This document shows positions 7,326-15,640 of a stretch of DNA of 64,000 nucleotides, in pieces; within the stretch, counting starts at the first letter, position 1, and every line of letters begins with the position of its first letter. Origin of the DNA: Xylanibacter ruminicola (GTDB taxonomy: Bacteria > Bacteroidota > Bacteroidia > Bacteroidales > Bacteroidaceae); NCBI GenBank assembly GCA_015060625.1, contig SUYC01000001.1:1-64000 (forward strand). Direction: 5' to 3'. The notes below the pieces were generated by a model, which did no database searches, was not told where the DNA came from, and saw only the letters and a program-made list of their open reading frames with translations. The translations under genes and the position numbers were made by a program.

Positions 7326-7779
7326 CTACATAACTACATAAAATCGCTTGAAACCCTTATGTAGTCTGTGTTTTCTATTATTTTTTAACTACATAATAAC
7401 TACATAAAACTACATTCTAACTACATAAAACTGCATCTAACTACATACGAACTACACGAAAAGTGGCTTTTCACCCGTCAAAAAGCTACTTTTCGACGGG
7501 TAAAAAGTAACTTTCTGCCTTACCAAAACATACTTTTCGATGTACTTGCAATCTATTTCCTTATGGGTAGGTATTAAATTCTCTAGAGAATTTTCGACTT
7601 AGTGCCGTACTAGCGATTGCTGACTGCCTAGGAAACTGAAAAATTCTCTAGAGAATTTTTCTTCTACTATTCTTTCTATGTAGTTTTATGTAGTTAGAAT
7701 GTAGTTTTTATGTAGTTAGTCGGACTCCTATAATGCCTATATACACTGGCATTTTGAGCGATTTTATGTAGTTATGTAG
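7326..7779. repeat. 450-bp inverted-repeat region with CTACATA iterons and central palindromes
   Basis: The outer arms are identical 23-mers in opposite orientation (7326-7348 and 7757-7779) built on CTACATAACTACATAAAATC. Inside each arm lie more copies of ACTACATA, with about 38 bases nearly identical between 7396-7436 and the complement of 7677-7720. The centre holds two copies of the palindrome AAATTCTCTAGAGAATTT (7576-7593 and, as a 24-bp perfect palindrome, 7638-7661). The whole region is AT-rich and carries no gene. Such iterons can bind a replication initiator or organise a promoter; the role here is unproven. Confidence 0.75.
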
Positions 7780-7849
7780 TTAACATTGCAACTTTTTAAT
7801 CTTAATTTGGTGTTTGGATTCTTCAGATTTCAAGTTTTTCTTGATTTTC

Positions 7850-7880
7850 TTGCTGATTTTCTAGAAAATGTGTATATTTG
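7850..7880 (+). promoter_or_regulatory. Promoter of the HU-like gene
   Basis: TTGC (7850-7853) and TATATTTG (7873-7880), 19 bases apart, precede the ATG at 7903 by 22 bases. It supports the ATG at 7903 over upstream codons of the same frame. Confidence 0.6.
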
Positions 7881-7902
7881 CAGCACTAAAAACGTATTAC
7901 TC

Positions 7903-8325
7903 ATGAAATATAGATTAAAGAAAGAAACCAAACCTACATTACCAACTTTTGGTAAGTACAAGGCAGTAGCTGTGCATTACCATACTGTCGAGAGTCGCCA
8001 ACTTATTAAGGAAGTTGCCCAGCGTATGGGTACGCATACGTCTAACGTGCTGGCAGTCATGACGAGTGTTGCCGAGGTGGTAAATAATCATCTGCGTGAA
8101 GGCGACCGGGTGCGCTTAGAGGACTGGGGGATGATGAAATTGGAGATTGAGAGCGAAAAGGTTGACAATCTCAAGGATTTCAAAGCCAAAAAGCACATCC
8201 GTGGTGTCCGTCTCCACTTCCTCCCTCAAAGTTACGAAGGCCACCAAGAACTCTACGAAGGCATCACCTTCGAGAAAGATAATAATAATTTCATAAACTT
8301 TTCGGATGAAATGTATATATTATAA
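7903..8325 (+). CDS. HU-like DNA-binding protein
   Basis: The 140-residue product matches the Bacteroidales HU-type family: HYHTVESRQLIKEVAQRMGT and SNVLAVMTSVAEVVNNHLRE form the dimerising helices, and GDRVRLEDWGMMKLEIE begins the DNA-embracing arm. It should bind or bend DNA as a dimer. The frame is open from 7786, but the promoter at 7850-7880 puts the start at 7903. It faces away from the VapE-type gene across the inverted-repeat region, a partner arrangement that I have seen in related genomes, so it may act on those repeats. Confidence 0.8.
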   Translation: MKYRLKKETKPTLPTFGKYKAVAVHYHTVESRQLIKEVAQRMGTHTSNVLAVMTSVAEVVNNHLREGDRVRLEDWGMMKLEIESEKVDNLKDFKAKKHIRGVRLHFLPQSYEGHQELYEGITFEKDNNNFINFSDEMYIL

Positions 8326-8336
8326 TAAAAAATGTG

Positions 8337-8344
8337 TATCTTTG
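8337..8344 (+). promoter_or_regulatory. -7 box (TATCTTTG) five bases before a start codon
   Basis: The box ends at 8344 and the ATG of the ATPase begins at 8350. With a transcription start four to six bases after the box, the mRNA would have almost no leader. No good -33 TTTG is visible, so activity is uncertain. Confidence 0.45.
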
Positions 8345-8349
8345 CGGCC

Positions 8350-9516
8350 ATGAAACACCTTGTAATTCGTAATCTAGGGCCACTGAAGGAGGCCGACATC
8401 GAACTTCAGCATATCAATGTCATCATTGGTTCGCAGAGTTCGGGCAAGAGTTGTGTGCTGAAGACTGCCTGCTACTGCACATGGGTTGAGAAACGCATTG
8501 AACTTACGCAGACAGCGGATTTCTTCGAAAAGGATGGCAATTTCCTCAAAGAATTAGAGCGTTTTCACAAGCTGAAAGGCTACATCAAGGCCGACACCTT
8601 CATTAGCTATGAGTCTGACTATATGTCGTTCTCATACGAAAACTCTACCAAGGCTTTCTCCTTTAACTGGAAGGAAGGCCGCTGGAATTACTGCCGTTCT
8701 AAGGTGACATACATCCCCGCTGAGCGCAATCTTGTTGCTGCTATCCCCAACTGGTTCCAAGTGAAGTTCAACGATGATAATATCCGCGACTTCATGGCTG
8801 ATTGGGAAGCTGCTCGCCAAGCTACAACTAACGACTTGTCTGTGTTGAATCTTGGGGTGTCTTATCACTACGATGCTAATTCAAAATCAGACAAAGTACA
8901 GGTTGTGGATGGTGTAACACTCGACTTCACGAACACTTCTAGCGGATTACAGTCCGTAATACCTCTATATGTACACCTTAATTATTGCATAAATAACAAA
9001 GAGAATTTTAGTAGCATTGAGCATTCTGCTGAATATCAGTATTTGTCAGAAGTCTTGTATGAGGAACTTTTCAGAAAAGAGAATAAAGGTGACGATAGAC
9101 CTAGCATTATAGGAAAAGCTTATGCAGGGGTAAAGATTTATAAAGAATGGTTTCTTTTTCAGACACAGGAGTATGCTGATGAATTTAGGTCAATTTATGA
9201 CCAATATACGAAAACGTCATTTTGCGACATCTTCTTAGAAGAACCAGAAGCAAATCTGTTTCCACCAACGCAGGCGAATCTTGTAGAATGGTTGCTTGAA
9301 ATAAACAAAGGAGAACAACCCAATAATTTGTTTATAGCTACCCATAGCCCATATATTTTGGGGGCTTTTATGGAGAAAAAGGATATAGCAATGACTCTTC
9401 TTTACACAAGAATGTCTGAGGAACAGATGATAGTAAAGACTGCGACAGAGCAAGATATTCAAGATATATACGATTACGGTGTGGATGCCTTCTTCAACAT
9501 TGAATCATTAGGATAA
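8350..9516 (+). CDS. ABC-type AAA ATPase of a two-gene pair (OLD/SMC-like)
   Basis: The 388-residue protein is a single SMC/RecF-like ATPase without a fused nuclease. Walker A is GSQSSGKS (27-34), a Q-loop-like YIPAERN lies at 121-127, the ABC signature is NTSSGLQS (195-202), Walker B is DIFLEEPEANLFP (about 293-305) and the H-loop is ATHSPYIL (330-337). Stand-alone ATPases of this class pair with effector proteins in anti-phage systems such as PARIS. The partner gene starts five bases after its stop. ORF can extend six codons upstream but that would include the -7 box. ATPase call is firm; a defence role is inference. Confidence 0.85.
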   Translation: MKHLVIRNLGPLKEADIELQHINVIIGSQSSGKSCVLKTACYCTWVEKRIELTQTADFFEKDGNFLKELERFHKLKGYIKADTFISYESDYMSFSYENSTKAFSFNWKEGRWNYCRSKVTYIPAERNLVAAIPNWFQVKFNDDNIRDFMADWEAARQATTNDLSVLNLGVSYHYDANSKSDKVQVVDGVTLDFTNTSSGLQSVIPLYVHLNYCINNKENFSSIEHSAEYQYLSEVLYEELFRKENKGDDRPSIIGKAYAGVKIYKEWFLFQTQEYADEFRSIYDQYTKTSFCDIFLEEPEANLFPPTQANLVEWLLEINKGEQPNNLFIATHSPYILGAFMEKKDIAMTLLYTRMSEEQMIVKTATEQDIQDIYDYGVDAFFNIESLG

Positions 9517-9520
9517 TAGG

Positions 9521-10057
9521 ATGGAGAAGAAAGATTGGCATATTGTTCCGGAATGTTATGTCGACACAAACCTTGTCGAATTCCTAATCATATCTCATAG
9601 TGTAAACCATCAGAAGGGGTGTAATGCTGTGGCTAAGAAGATGAAGGAGTCGAACTTGAAAAACCAATTCGCTATTGGCATTATCGATAATGACAAACGA
9701 CAGCATTCATACGTAAGCGAATTCACTGAGATTGCTCATTCAGAACATATCTCATTACTTAAGCATCGCGAACGTCCACATTACTTCGTAAGAATTAGTC
9801 CCGCAATGGACCAGTTTATTTTGGATTGTGCTGCAGAGCAGAATATCAATCTGCAAGATTATGACTTACCTACACAACTCGGTGAGTTTACAAAAGTTAC
9901 AAAGGATGTAAATGCAAAAGACGACCATCGATTCAAGTCTCTCTTCAAGGCGCTTGATGGCTCTAAAGAGATAGCTATGCTTCGTTCTGTATTAAACTAC
10001 TTGAACGACAAGCAATATAAATGTGACATAGCAGAACTCCAGAAGTTATTTGGATAG
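9521..10057 (+). CDS. TOPRIM-like partner of the ATPase
   Basis: The 178-residue protein follows the ATPase by five bases. I do not recognise a named family. It has the two acidic clusters expected of a TOPRIM fold: a Glu after an early strand (PECYVDTNLVEFLI, Glu11) and a DxD after a second strand (AIGIIDNDKR, Asp56 and Asp58). In PARIS and OLD-type systems the TOPRIM part is the nuclease effector controlled by the ATPase. The C-terminal half has ERPHYFVRISPAMDQFI and looks helical. The fold assignment is inference from these motifs only. Confidence 0.55.
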   Translation: MEKKDWHIVPECYVDTNLVEFLIISHSVNHQKGCNAVAKKMKESNLKNQFAIGIIDNDKRQHSYVSEFTEIAHSEHISLLKHRERPHYFVRISPAMDQFILDCAAEQNINLQDYDLPTQLGEFTKVTKDVNAKDDHRFKSLFKALDGSKEIAMLRSVLNYLNDKQYKCDIAELQKLFG

Positions 10058-10144
10058 TATGCATAAAGTTGAACTAAATACTGTACGCCAATGGACAGAT
10101 AATTGATTAAATGACATAAGGAAATAGTATCCGCTTTCAATCTT

Positions 10145-10260
10145 GTTTTCCGAAATCGCCAAATAGAAGAAAACTGCAAGAGTAAAGATGGATGCTCACG
10201 TTATGCGTGGGCACATTACTCGTTCAATGCAGTTTGGGTGTTTGGCGATACCTGGAAAAC
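10145..10260. ncRNA. Nested five-helix intergenic element (structured RNA or mobile hairpin)
   Basis: Five helices nest in 116 bases: 10145-10151 with 10254-10260 (7 bp), 10155-10163 with 10241-10249 (9 bp), 10171-10178 with 10228-10235 (8 bp), 10180-10185 with 10216-10221 (6 bp), and 10193-10200 with 10206-10213 (8 bp, one G-U). All are perfect apart from that wobble. A T-run follows at 10282-10287. The element lies in the 271-base gap between the TOPRIM-like gene and the beta-barrel gene. Strand cannot be set from pairing. It could be a small RNA, a leader, or a non-autonomous palindromic repeat. Confidence 0.5.
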
Positions 10261-10328
10261 GTAGGCGAAGTAATTGTCCACGTTTTTTGTATTCATCAAA
10301 CTATAATAACTAAATAATCTGAATAGAA

Positions 10329-10886
10329 ATGAAAGCAAAAATCATCTTTTTAGTAGCAACGATGTTGGTTGGAACTTTTGGATCAGAAGCGTTGTCTCAA
10401 ACACCAAAGCCATCTGTACTTAAGTGGCCAAAGACGAACAAAAACTTATCTTTAGGTGTCATGTATGGAAACATATGCGCCAGTGATGAACTCAACATAC
10501 ATGCGTGGGGACTAAATATGCAAATATACGGTTTCTATTTTGACTGTCTAATAAAACCAAGAAATCATAGCAACGATGTAGCTATTGACAAATGGAAAGA
10601 GACAGAAGCTGTATCATATCATTTTGGTTATCAGATTCCTATTATAGAGTATATACGTATTATTCCGGTTATTGGTCATTCTAGTGTAAAGAAAGGCATT
10701 ACAGACGGGTCAAATTGGACTGTCACAAATAACGGTATCAGTAATGCTTTCGATGTTAAACAAAAGAATGCAGGTTTCGATTATGGAGGAGTATTGGTAT
10801 TAAACTATTCTTGTTTTTGTTTGTATGGAGCATATACTAAACACAACCAATTCTATGGTGGAGTTGGTCTTGAATACAGATTTTAA
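10329..10886 (+). CDS. Secreted outer-membrane beta-barrel-like protein
   Basis: The 185-residue protein begins with a signal peptide (MKAKIIFLVATMLVGTFGSE then ALSQ). The mature part alternates hydrophobic and polar residues in short strands, and the C-terminus ends GGVGLEYRF, with the terminal Phe typical of outer-membrane barrels. I do not recognise the family. It heads a run of AT-rich envelope genes (10.3-14.1 kb) on the same strand and lies 34 bases before the next lipoprotein gene. Confidence 0.6.
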   Translation: MKAKIIFLVATMLVGTFGSEALSQTPKPSVLKWPKTNKNLSLGVMYGNICASDELNIHAWGLNMQIYGFYFDCLIKPRNHSNDVAIDKWKETEAVSYHFGYQIPIIEYIRIIPVIGHSSVKKGITDGSNWTVTNNGISNAFDVKQKNAGFDYGGVLVLNYSCFCLYGAYTKHNQFYGGVGLEYRF

Positions 10887-10919
10887 TCCTCAGATATCTG
10901 AACTATAAATACACAGGTT

Positions 10920-11600
10920 ATGAAAAAATCATTATTTGCTTTTGCTACATTATTATTTGTAGCGTGTGGAAACAAAGTTGCACCACCAGAACCGGCAGAG
11001 TACATAAATCTGCCTGAGTACAAACTTCTTAGCATAGAAGAGCCAAGAGTGTCGTCTAATGGTTCCATTTCCCCTAGTCAAAATCTGGTTTATAATATTG
11101 AGATTGATCATGTCATAGAGAAAGACGGCCTTAAACTCTTGCAGGATTATTTCATTAAAAAGGGAGAAGCTGACTATGTTGGTATAAACAAAATCATTGT
11201 GCGTGCTTATCTTAAGGGAACTTCAATACATGGAACTCCCTACGCTTCTTTGAATCTTGTTGCAGGGAAAAAAGAGATTATGATTAACGAAGGTGCAGAG
11301 ATAATAGAAGAACTACTTGAAAAGCCTTCCACAGACGCAAGTCAAGAAGTCACAGATCCATTAGTTGGAACATATTACTGTAACAGAACCCATGACACTT
11401 ATGTATTCAATTCTGACAAAACAGGATTCTTTACTATCCAAGGGGGAAATCCATCTGTATTTACTTGGAGACGTTCTAGGAGCAACGTAACAATAATCTA
11501 TAAGGCGTTTGGTGAACAGAAATTGAAATTTGACCAAAGAGCCATGACAATTACAGAAAAATCAGAATCATTGGGAACGTTGGTTTTTAATAAACAGTAA
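10920..11600 (+). CDS. Lipoprotein with C-terminal lipocalin-like repeat domain
   Basis: The 226-residue product has a lipoprotein signal, with lipobox LFVAC ending in Cys16. The middle is unrecognised. The last 80 or so residues, beginning DPLVGTYYCNRTHDTYVFN and ending SLGTLVFNKQ, match the last 80 residues of the lipoprotein at 12407-13330 position for position (G-Y/F-C-T-D-Y-F-N-D-TG-F and a TLT-like strand). This paralogous module suggests a small beta-barrel domain. It is likely anchored in the envelope; function unknown. Confidence 0.6.
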   Translation: MKKSLFAFATLLFVACGNKVAPPEPAEYINLPEYKLLSIEEPRVSSNGSISPSQNLVYNIEIDHVIEKDGLKLLQDYFIKKGEADYVGINKIIVRAYLKGTSIHGTPYASLNLVAGKKEIMINEGAEIIEELLEKPSTDASQEVTDPLVGTYYCNRTHDTYVFNSDKTGFFTIQGGNPSVFTWRRSRSNVTIIYKAFGEQKLKFDQRAMTITEKSESLGTLVFNKQ

Positions 11601-11698
11601 GGTAATCGAAGAGACTGGTCTTTGCTCTTGCGAAAGCTACGAAGGCACCTCCTTAGAGAAGGTCTAGTTACAATATTATTAATTTAAACATCTAAATT

Positions 11699-12373
11699 AT
11701 GAAGCGACTATTGTCAATAATACTATTAGCAATGTGTTGGGGTAATGCAAACGCCCAAGTAGACGGATTCTTTACGAGTCCTGAATATAAAACTGATATT
11801 CAAGAATACAACAAGACCACCAAAGGCAGCAATAAAAAGCGTTGTCAGATGCTAATGAAATTAAACCACATGAATGATGATGGAGAAATCCAATATCAGT
11901 ATGTATTTCATGCCAAGGATACTCTAAACAGAGCACACCTAATGGAGACTGTGAAGCGATGGGCGAAGACGAATTATAAAAACTACGAAAAGTCTACCAT
12001 CAACGAAACAGACAGTACAGCTGAATATACAGGTTACTTTATGAACGTTGGCCAAGTTATGGGGGCCTTTAAAGCTGTTATTATTAATGCCATTTCGTAT
12101 GTGCGCATCGAAGCGAAAGCTGATAGAATAAGAATAACAGCCACGGTTAGGCATTATTCTCTGGCCCAGGGTAGTGTTTCTGGCGCCAAGTCCGTTCTAA
12201 CATTACCCCAAAATGTTTTTCCATACACAGAATCTTCAAACGAAAGCACCTATGCACAAGCATATATTAATTGCAACCTAAATCTTATAACAACAGTCGG
12301 AAGTGTTTTACTATACCTTAATAAGAATTATCCGTCCTTTTCTGCTAAAGAGAAGAAGGATGATAACTGGTAA
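11699..12373 (+). CDS. Secreted DUF4468-like protein
   Basis: The 224-residue product has a signal peptide (MKRLLSIILLAMCWGNANAQ, cleavage after AQ). The mature part resembles the DUF4468 group: a strand with KDTLNRAHLMETVKRWAKTN, then a YTGYFM strand and a YVRIEAKADRIRITAT core. The family is common in Bacteroidota envelopes but has no known activity. It lies between two lipoproteins that share a domain. The 98 bases before it carry no gene. Confidence 0.55.
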   Translation: MKRLLSIILLAMCWGNANAQVDGFFTSPEYKTDIQEYNKTTKGSNKKRCQMLMKLNHMNDDGEIQYQYVFHAKDTLNRAHLMETVKRWAKTNYKNYEKSTINETDSTAEYTGYFMNVGQVMGAFKAVIINAISYVRIEAKADRIRITATVRHYSLAQGSVSGAKSVLTLPQNVFPYTESSNESTYAQAYINCNLNLITTVGSVLLYLNKNYPSFSAKEKKDDNW

Positions 12374-12406
12374 CAATAATTATTAATCAATATAACATTC
12401 ATAAAT

Positions 12407-13330
12407 ATGAAAGATGGATTTTTCAAATGTATTTTAGGAATTAGTTTCATATCTATAATTGCAGGGTGTTCTAATAATACACAAGCGAAGCAAGAAATAG
12501 ATGCAACAGCCTCAAAAGAATCTGTTAGAGATACAGTAAAAGAGAATTATGTAAAGTTCCTAGATGAAGCTGCTGCTGCTCCAATAACGGAGTATGAATT
12601 GTATGATGGATTCCGTTTTGACATGTCAAAGAAGCAGTTCAATTCACGTTATTCAAAATACAAGAATAAAGAAAATGATTATGTCCAGATAAAAATTAAC
12701 AATCAGGTCTATACTGCAAAATTAGAAGGAAAATATCTGAATGATAAATTGTATAATCTTGAGTTTACCATATTATCTGTAGGTAGTGGCGATTATAAAG
12801 CCCCGAGTAGTAGTGCCGTGAATTCGCTTGTGAACTATTTCTCATCACAATATAGCGATTATAAACATCTGTTCATAAGGGAACCACTAACAACAGGTCC
12901 GACACACTTATGGAAAAAGAATAATCTTATTGTAAGTGTATCATCACTTTATGCTGGGAGCGAGATAAATTCAATATCATTAGAATATGAGAACTACCCT
13001 ATTATCAGGGGTGTTTCAAAAAAGTTATCTGCGGATCAGATGAAACGTATCCGAGAAAAGGCGGAGGCAAAAAAGAATAACGAAAATGATCCTGTTGTGG
13101 GCATGTTCAAATGTAAGAAAACCAATGACAAGTATTTGTTCAATGGAGATGGAACAGGTTACTTCTTCACAGGTGGTACAAATACAGAGTTTAAGTGGAG
13201 TCGGAAGGATGATATTGTAACACTTACTTATGACGCATTTGGCAAAGAATACTTATTGTTTGATTATAAGAAGAAAACTCTAAAAGAGGATTCTGAATCC
13301 TATGGAATGTTAGTATTTGAAAAGATTTAA
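12407..13330 (+). CDS. Lipoprotein sharing a C-terminal domain with the 10920 gene
   Basis: The 307-residue product has a signal sequence with lipobox SIIAGC (Cys21). Residues 45-205 form an unrecognised domain. The C-terminal domain starts at DPVVGMFKCKKTNDKYLFN and ends in SYGMLVFEKI, parallel to the lipoprotein at 10920. Its final bases overlap a possible TTG start of the next gene, but that gene's ATG lies 10 bases after this stop. The gene group looks like an accessory envelope cluster. Confidence 0.55.
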   Translation: MKDGFFKCILGISFISIIAGCSNNTQAKQEIDATASKESVRDTVKENYVKFLDEAAAAPITEYELYDGFRFDMSKKQFNSRYSKYKNKENDYVQIKINNQVYTAKLEGKYLNDKLYNLEFTILSVGSGDYKAPSSSAVNSLVNYFSSQYSDYKHLFIREPLTTGPTHLWKKNNLIVSVSSLYAGSEINSISLEYENYPIIRGVSKKLSADQMKRIREKAEAKKNNENDPVVGMFKCKKTNDKYLFNGDGTGYFFTGGTNTEFKWSRKDDIVTLTYDAFGKEYLLFDYKKKTLKEDSESYGMLVFEKI

Positions 13331-13340
13331 TAAGATAATT

Positions 13341-14096
13341 ATGGATGGTTGGATAGTTTTTATTGTATTGCTTTTTGTTGGTACAATAGTATGGGGAATT
13401 GTGTCTGGCATCAATGATAGACAAGAAGCGAAAGAGCGTGGTATGAAATTTGACGAAAGAATCCGCCATATTTCTGGTTTTACTCCTTCTCAAATAGTAA
13501 ATGGTGTGTTGAACCTGTATGTATTTGCTGTAGATAAGAATCATCGCAAGGTTGCATACATAAAAGAAGATAAAGAAACTATTATTCCTTTTGAGGATAT
13601 TATAAGTGTTGAGATTATGGAGGACAATGCTACTCTCGCTTCAAAATCAACTATGCGTACTGTTGGCGGTGCTGTTGTTGGCGGTGCTCTTGCAGGTGGC
13701 GCTGGGGCTGTTGTCGGAGGTTTATCTGGAGACACAAACATGAAGAAAAAAGTCTCACTTGTACAGGTAAAAATGAGGCTAAGAGATATTGACAATCCTA
13801 CAATTGCTATTAACTGTTACGATTGCAAGACCATGACCAGTGGGCAGGAGGCTAAGACCGACAGTTTATTATGGGGAATCTACAAACAGGGTTTGGAACA
13901 CGCCAGACAAATTACAGACCTTGTTAGTGTCATCATTGATGATGTTGATCGTTCTGATAGGCACAGTGTGTTATCAACAGCCGCTTCTAACTCAGGTTCT
14001 ATTGCTGAGGAGATTGCAAAACTTGCAGAGCTTAAAGACAAGGGTATTCTAACCGATGAAGAGTTTAGCGCACAAAAAGCAAAATTACTTTCTTAA
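13341..14096 (+). CDS. Membrane-anchored SHOCT-domain protein with glycine zipper
   Basis: The 251-residue protein opens with a transmembrane helix (WIVFIVLLFVGTIVWGIVSG). The middle contains a PH-like strand set (IPFEDIISVEIMEDN) and a Gly/Ala-rich hairpin (VGGAVVGGALAGGAG). The C-terminus is a SHOCT motif: EIAKLAELKDKGILTDEEFS then AQKAKLLS. SHOCT motifs are short oligomerisation helices found in proteins of many kinds. A TTG at 13317 is possible but would overlap the previous gene; the ATG is preferred. Confidence 0.65.
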   Translation: MDGWIVFIVLLFVGTIVWGIVSGINDRQEAKERGMKFDERIRHISGFTPSQIVNGVLNLYVFAVDKNHRKVAYIKEDKETIIPFEDIISVEIMEDNATLASKSTMRTVGGAVVGGALAGGAGAVVGGLSGDTNMKKKVSLVQVKMRLRDIDNPTIAINCYDCKTMTSGQEAKTDSLLWGIYKQGLEHARQITDLVSVIIDDVDRSDRHSVLSTAASNSGSIAEEIAKLAELKDKGILTDEEFSAQKAKLLS

Positions 14097-14103
14097 CGTT
14101 TTT

Positions 14104-14535
14104 ATGCAGGTAAGATTTCATATTAATAACACTTCGAAAGGAGAACGTTTTCTTGAAACTGATGCCTTTTTGAATACATCGTATGATGTGTTCAAAAAGG
14201 CAGGTTGCGCGTATGAGTTTAGCGTGAATAATAAAGTATTTACAATAGAGAGAGTGGACGCGGTATTTGATATGTTCTCAGTTAAACAGGATGGTTATAC
14301 TATATCTGAATTGTATTGTGGCCTAGGTGATTTAGCAAAGAACAAACGAATAATAAAATATTTAGAGTGTCGAGCTACAGGCGGAAGGCATCCAAAAACT
14401 TATCCTCTTTTTCATATGCAACAATCAGATTATTTCTTAGTCGTAATGAAGCATCTATATCTCACAGAAAAAGAAATAACAGAGATTAGCCAACATTTTT
14501 ATGCTGGATTAATAAATCAAGAGATTAAGATTTGA
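14104..14535 (+). CDS. Unknown small cytoplasmic protein
   Basis: From the ATG at 14104 the product is 143 residues with no signal peptide and no membrane segment. I recognise no domain. It starts seven bases after the SHOCT gene stop, and the reading frame continues upstream into that gene, so an earlier start at 14056 is possible but less likely. It is AT-rich like the island genes before it. Confidence 0.4.
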   Translation: MQVRFHINNTSKGERFLETDAFLNTSYDVFKKAGCAYEFSVNNKVFTIERVDAVFDMFSVKQDGYTISELYCGLGDLAKNKRIIKYLECRATGGRHPKTYPLFHMQQSDYFLVVMKHLYLTEKEITEISQHFYAGLINQEIKI

Positions 14536-14604
14536 AATGAAGTTATGAAATTGTCTGTTGCGTGAGTTCCCTTGATCTACTGATGTAGAAGGACTTGCTA
14601 TTAA

Positions 14605-14826
14605 TTATATGATAGCCTCTACTTGCTCAACAAACTCTTTGGAAAGGGGTTGCATCTCTAGGACTTCGTCCTCTGTTACTTCGGCTATGCTGTTATAGTC
14701 GGTCTTGTGTCGGAGTTGAACCATTTGAGAGAAGAAACGGCATTATATAAGGTATATACCATCACGCACCACGTTGTCATAAAATGGGGTAATGCTGCTG
14801 GCATCCCATTCAGCTTTGGTGTACAT
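14605..14826 (-). pseudogene. Short ORF interrupted by an in-frame stop
   Basis: On the minus strand an ATG at 14826 opens a frame reading MYTKAEWDASSITPFYDNVV then RDGIYLI, stops at TAA (14743-14745), and continues in the same frame to a second stop at 14605-14607. The second part includes KTDYNSIAEVTEDEVLEMQP and looks codon-like. A single point mutation would restore a 73-codon gene. The family is not recognised. It fills most of the 312-base gap between the unknown gene and the MBL hydrolase. Confidence 0.35.
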
Positions 14827-14847
14827 AACGGGGTTGATTTAAATATC

Positions 14848-15639
14848 CTATTTGATGACGGTGCCGCAGGCGAAGGGGTGAATATGAGTGGGCATGATGG
14901 ATTGCATGAGCTCGAATACATGGTCGCCTGTGCAATGGCTGGTGTAGAAATGGGTGTTGGGGTAATTAGTCGTCAGTCTTTGTGCTAATGCTGTAATCTC
15001 TTCGTCTGATTGCAGACCGTCGAGCAAGTGGAAACCTCCTACAACGGTGTGAACAGGCCAAGGGCATGCGGAGAGAATGTTCTCAAGGCCACTATGGGCA
15101 CAGCCGGTAAACAACAGTCCGTCGGCGTAAAGCGCTAACTCATGGCGGAAGTCGTCGTGGATATAATTGCCGTTGTCATCTTGTACAAAGAGATTCTGAT
15201 TGCCCTTGGGCATTGGATGCGTTTGGGGGATATGAGCAATCACTCGCAGATCGTCGGCAATTTCGCAGGTGTGATCTATCAAGATAAGTCTGTCGTCGCT
15301 TATCTCAGGCCATTCGGTGGTGATGCTATGAAGATTGCCTCGCTTTGAAAAGAATTTTCCGCTCATAGCATTGGGTGAAACCAGAATACGGGCTCGTTGG
15401 GTGTGCGCTAACAAGTAGCGTAAACCGCCTGCATGGTCACTATGTCCATGAGAAATAAAAACATAGTCAACATCGCTTAGGTTTATTCCTATCTGCTCTG
15501 CATTTCTCGTAAACACGTCGCTTGCTCCGGTATCAAGCAGAATCTTATGTCGCTCTGTTTGTAGAAGGATTGATAATCCATGCTCTGTTTCAAGCTCTGG
15601 ATTGTTCGAACGGTTATCTGAGATGACTGTCCAGGTCAT
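14848..15639 (-). CDS. MBL-fold metallo-hydrolase
   Basis: The 263-residue protein has the metallo-beta-lactamase fold. The metal motif is FISHGHSDHAGGLRYLL (HxHxDH), preceded by the strand ILLDTGASDVF, and later ligands are in GLLFTGCAHSGLENIL and the terminal HFYTSHCTGDHV region. This arrangement is typical of the subgroup related to 7,8-dihydropterin-6-methyl-4-(beta-D-ribofuranosyl)aminobenzene-phosphate synthase, but the substrate is unknown. Its ATG follows the FHA gene stop by one base, making it the last gene of a three-gene operon. The upstream in-frame ATG at 15705 lies inside the FHA gene. Confidence 0.85.
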   Translation of the reverse strand: MTWTVISDNRSNNPELETEHGLSILLQTERHKILLDTGASDVFTRNAEQIGINLSDVDYVFISHGHSDHAGGLRYLLAHTQRARILVSPNAMSGKFFSKRGNLHSITTEWPEISDDRLILIDHTCEIADDLRVIAHIPQTHPMPKGNQNLFVQDDNGNYIHDDFRHELALYADGLLFTGCAHSGLENILSACPWPVHTVVGGFHLLDGLQSDEEITALAQRLTTNYPNTHFYTSHCTGDHVFELMQSIMPTHIHPFACGTVIK

Positions 15640-15640
15640 A

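Noticed and set aside
10092..10280. Outer TGGACA/TGTCCA pairing around the structured element
   Set aside because: Only six base pairs at a distance of almost 180 bases, which chance can give; not included in the element.
11620..11680. Possible copy of the HU-like 3' end (SYEG-like codons)
   Set aside because: The likeness covers about ten residues only.
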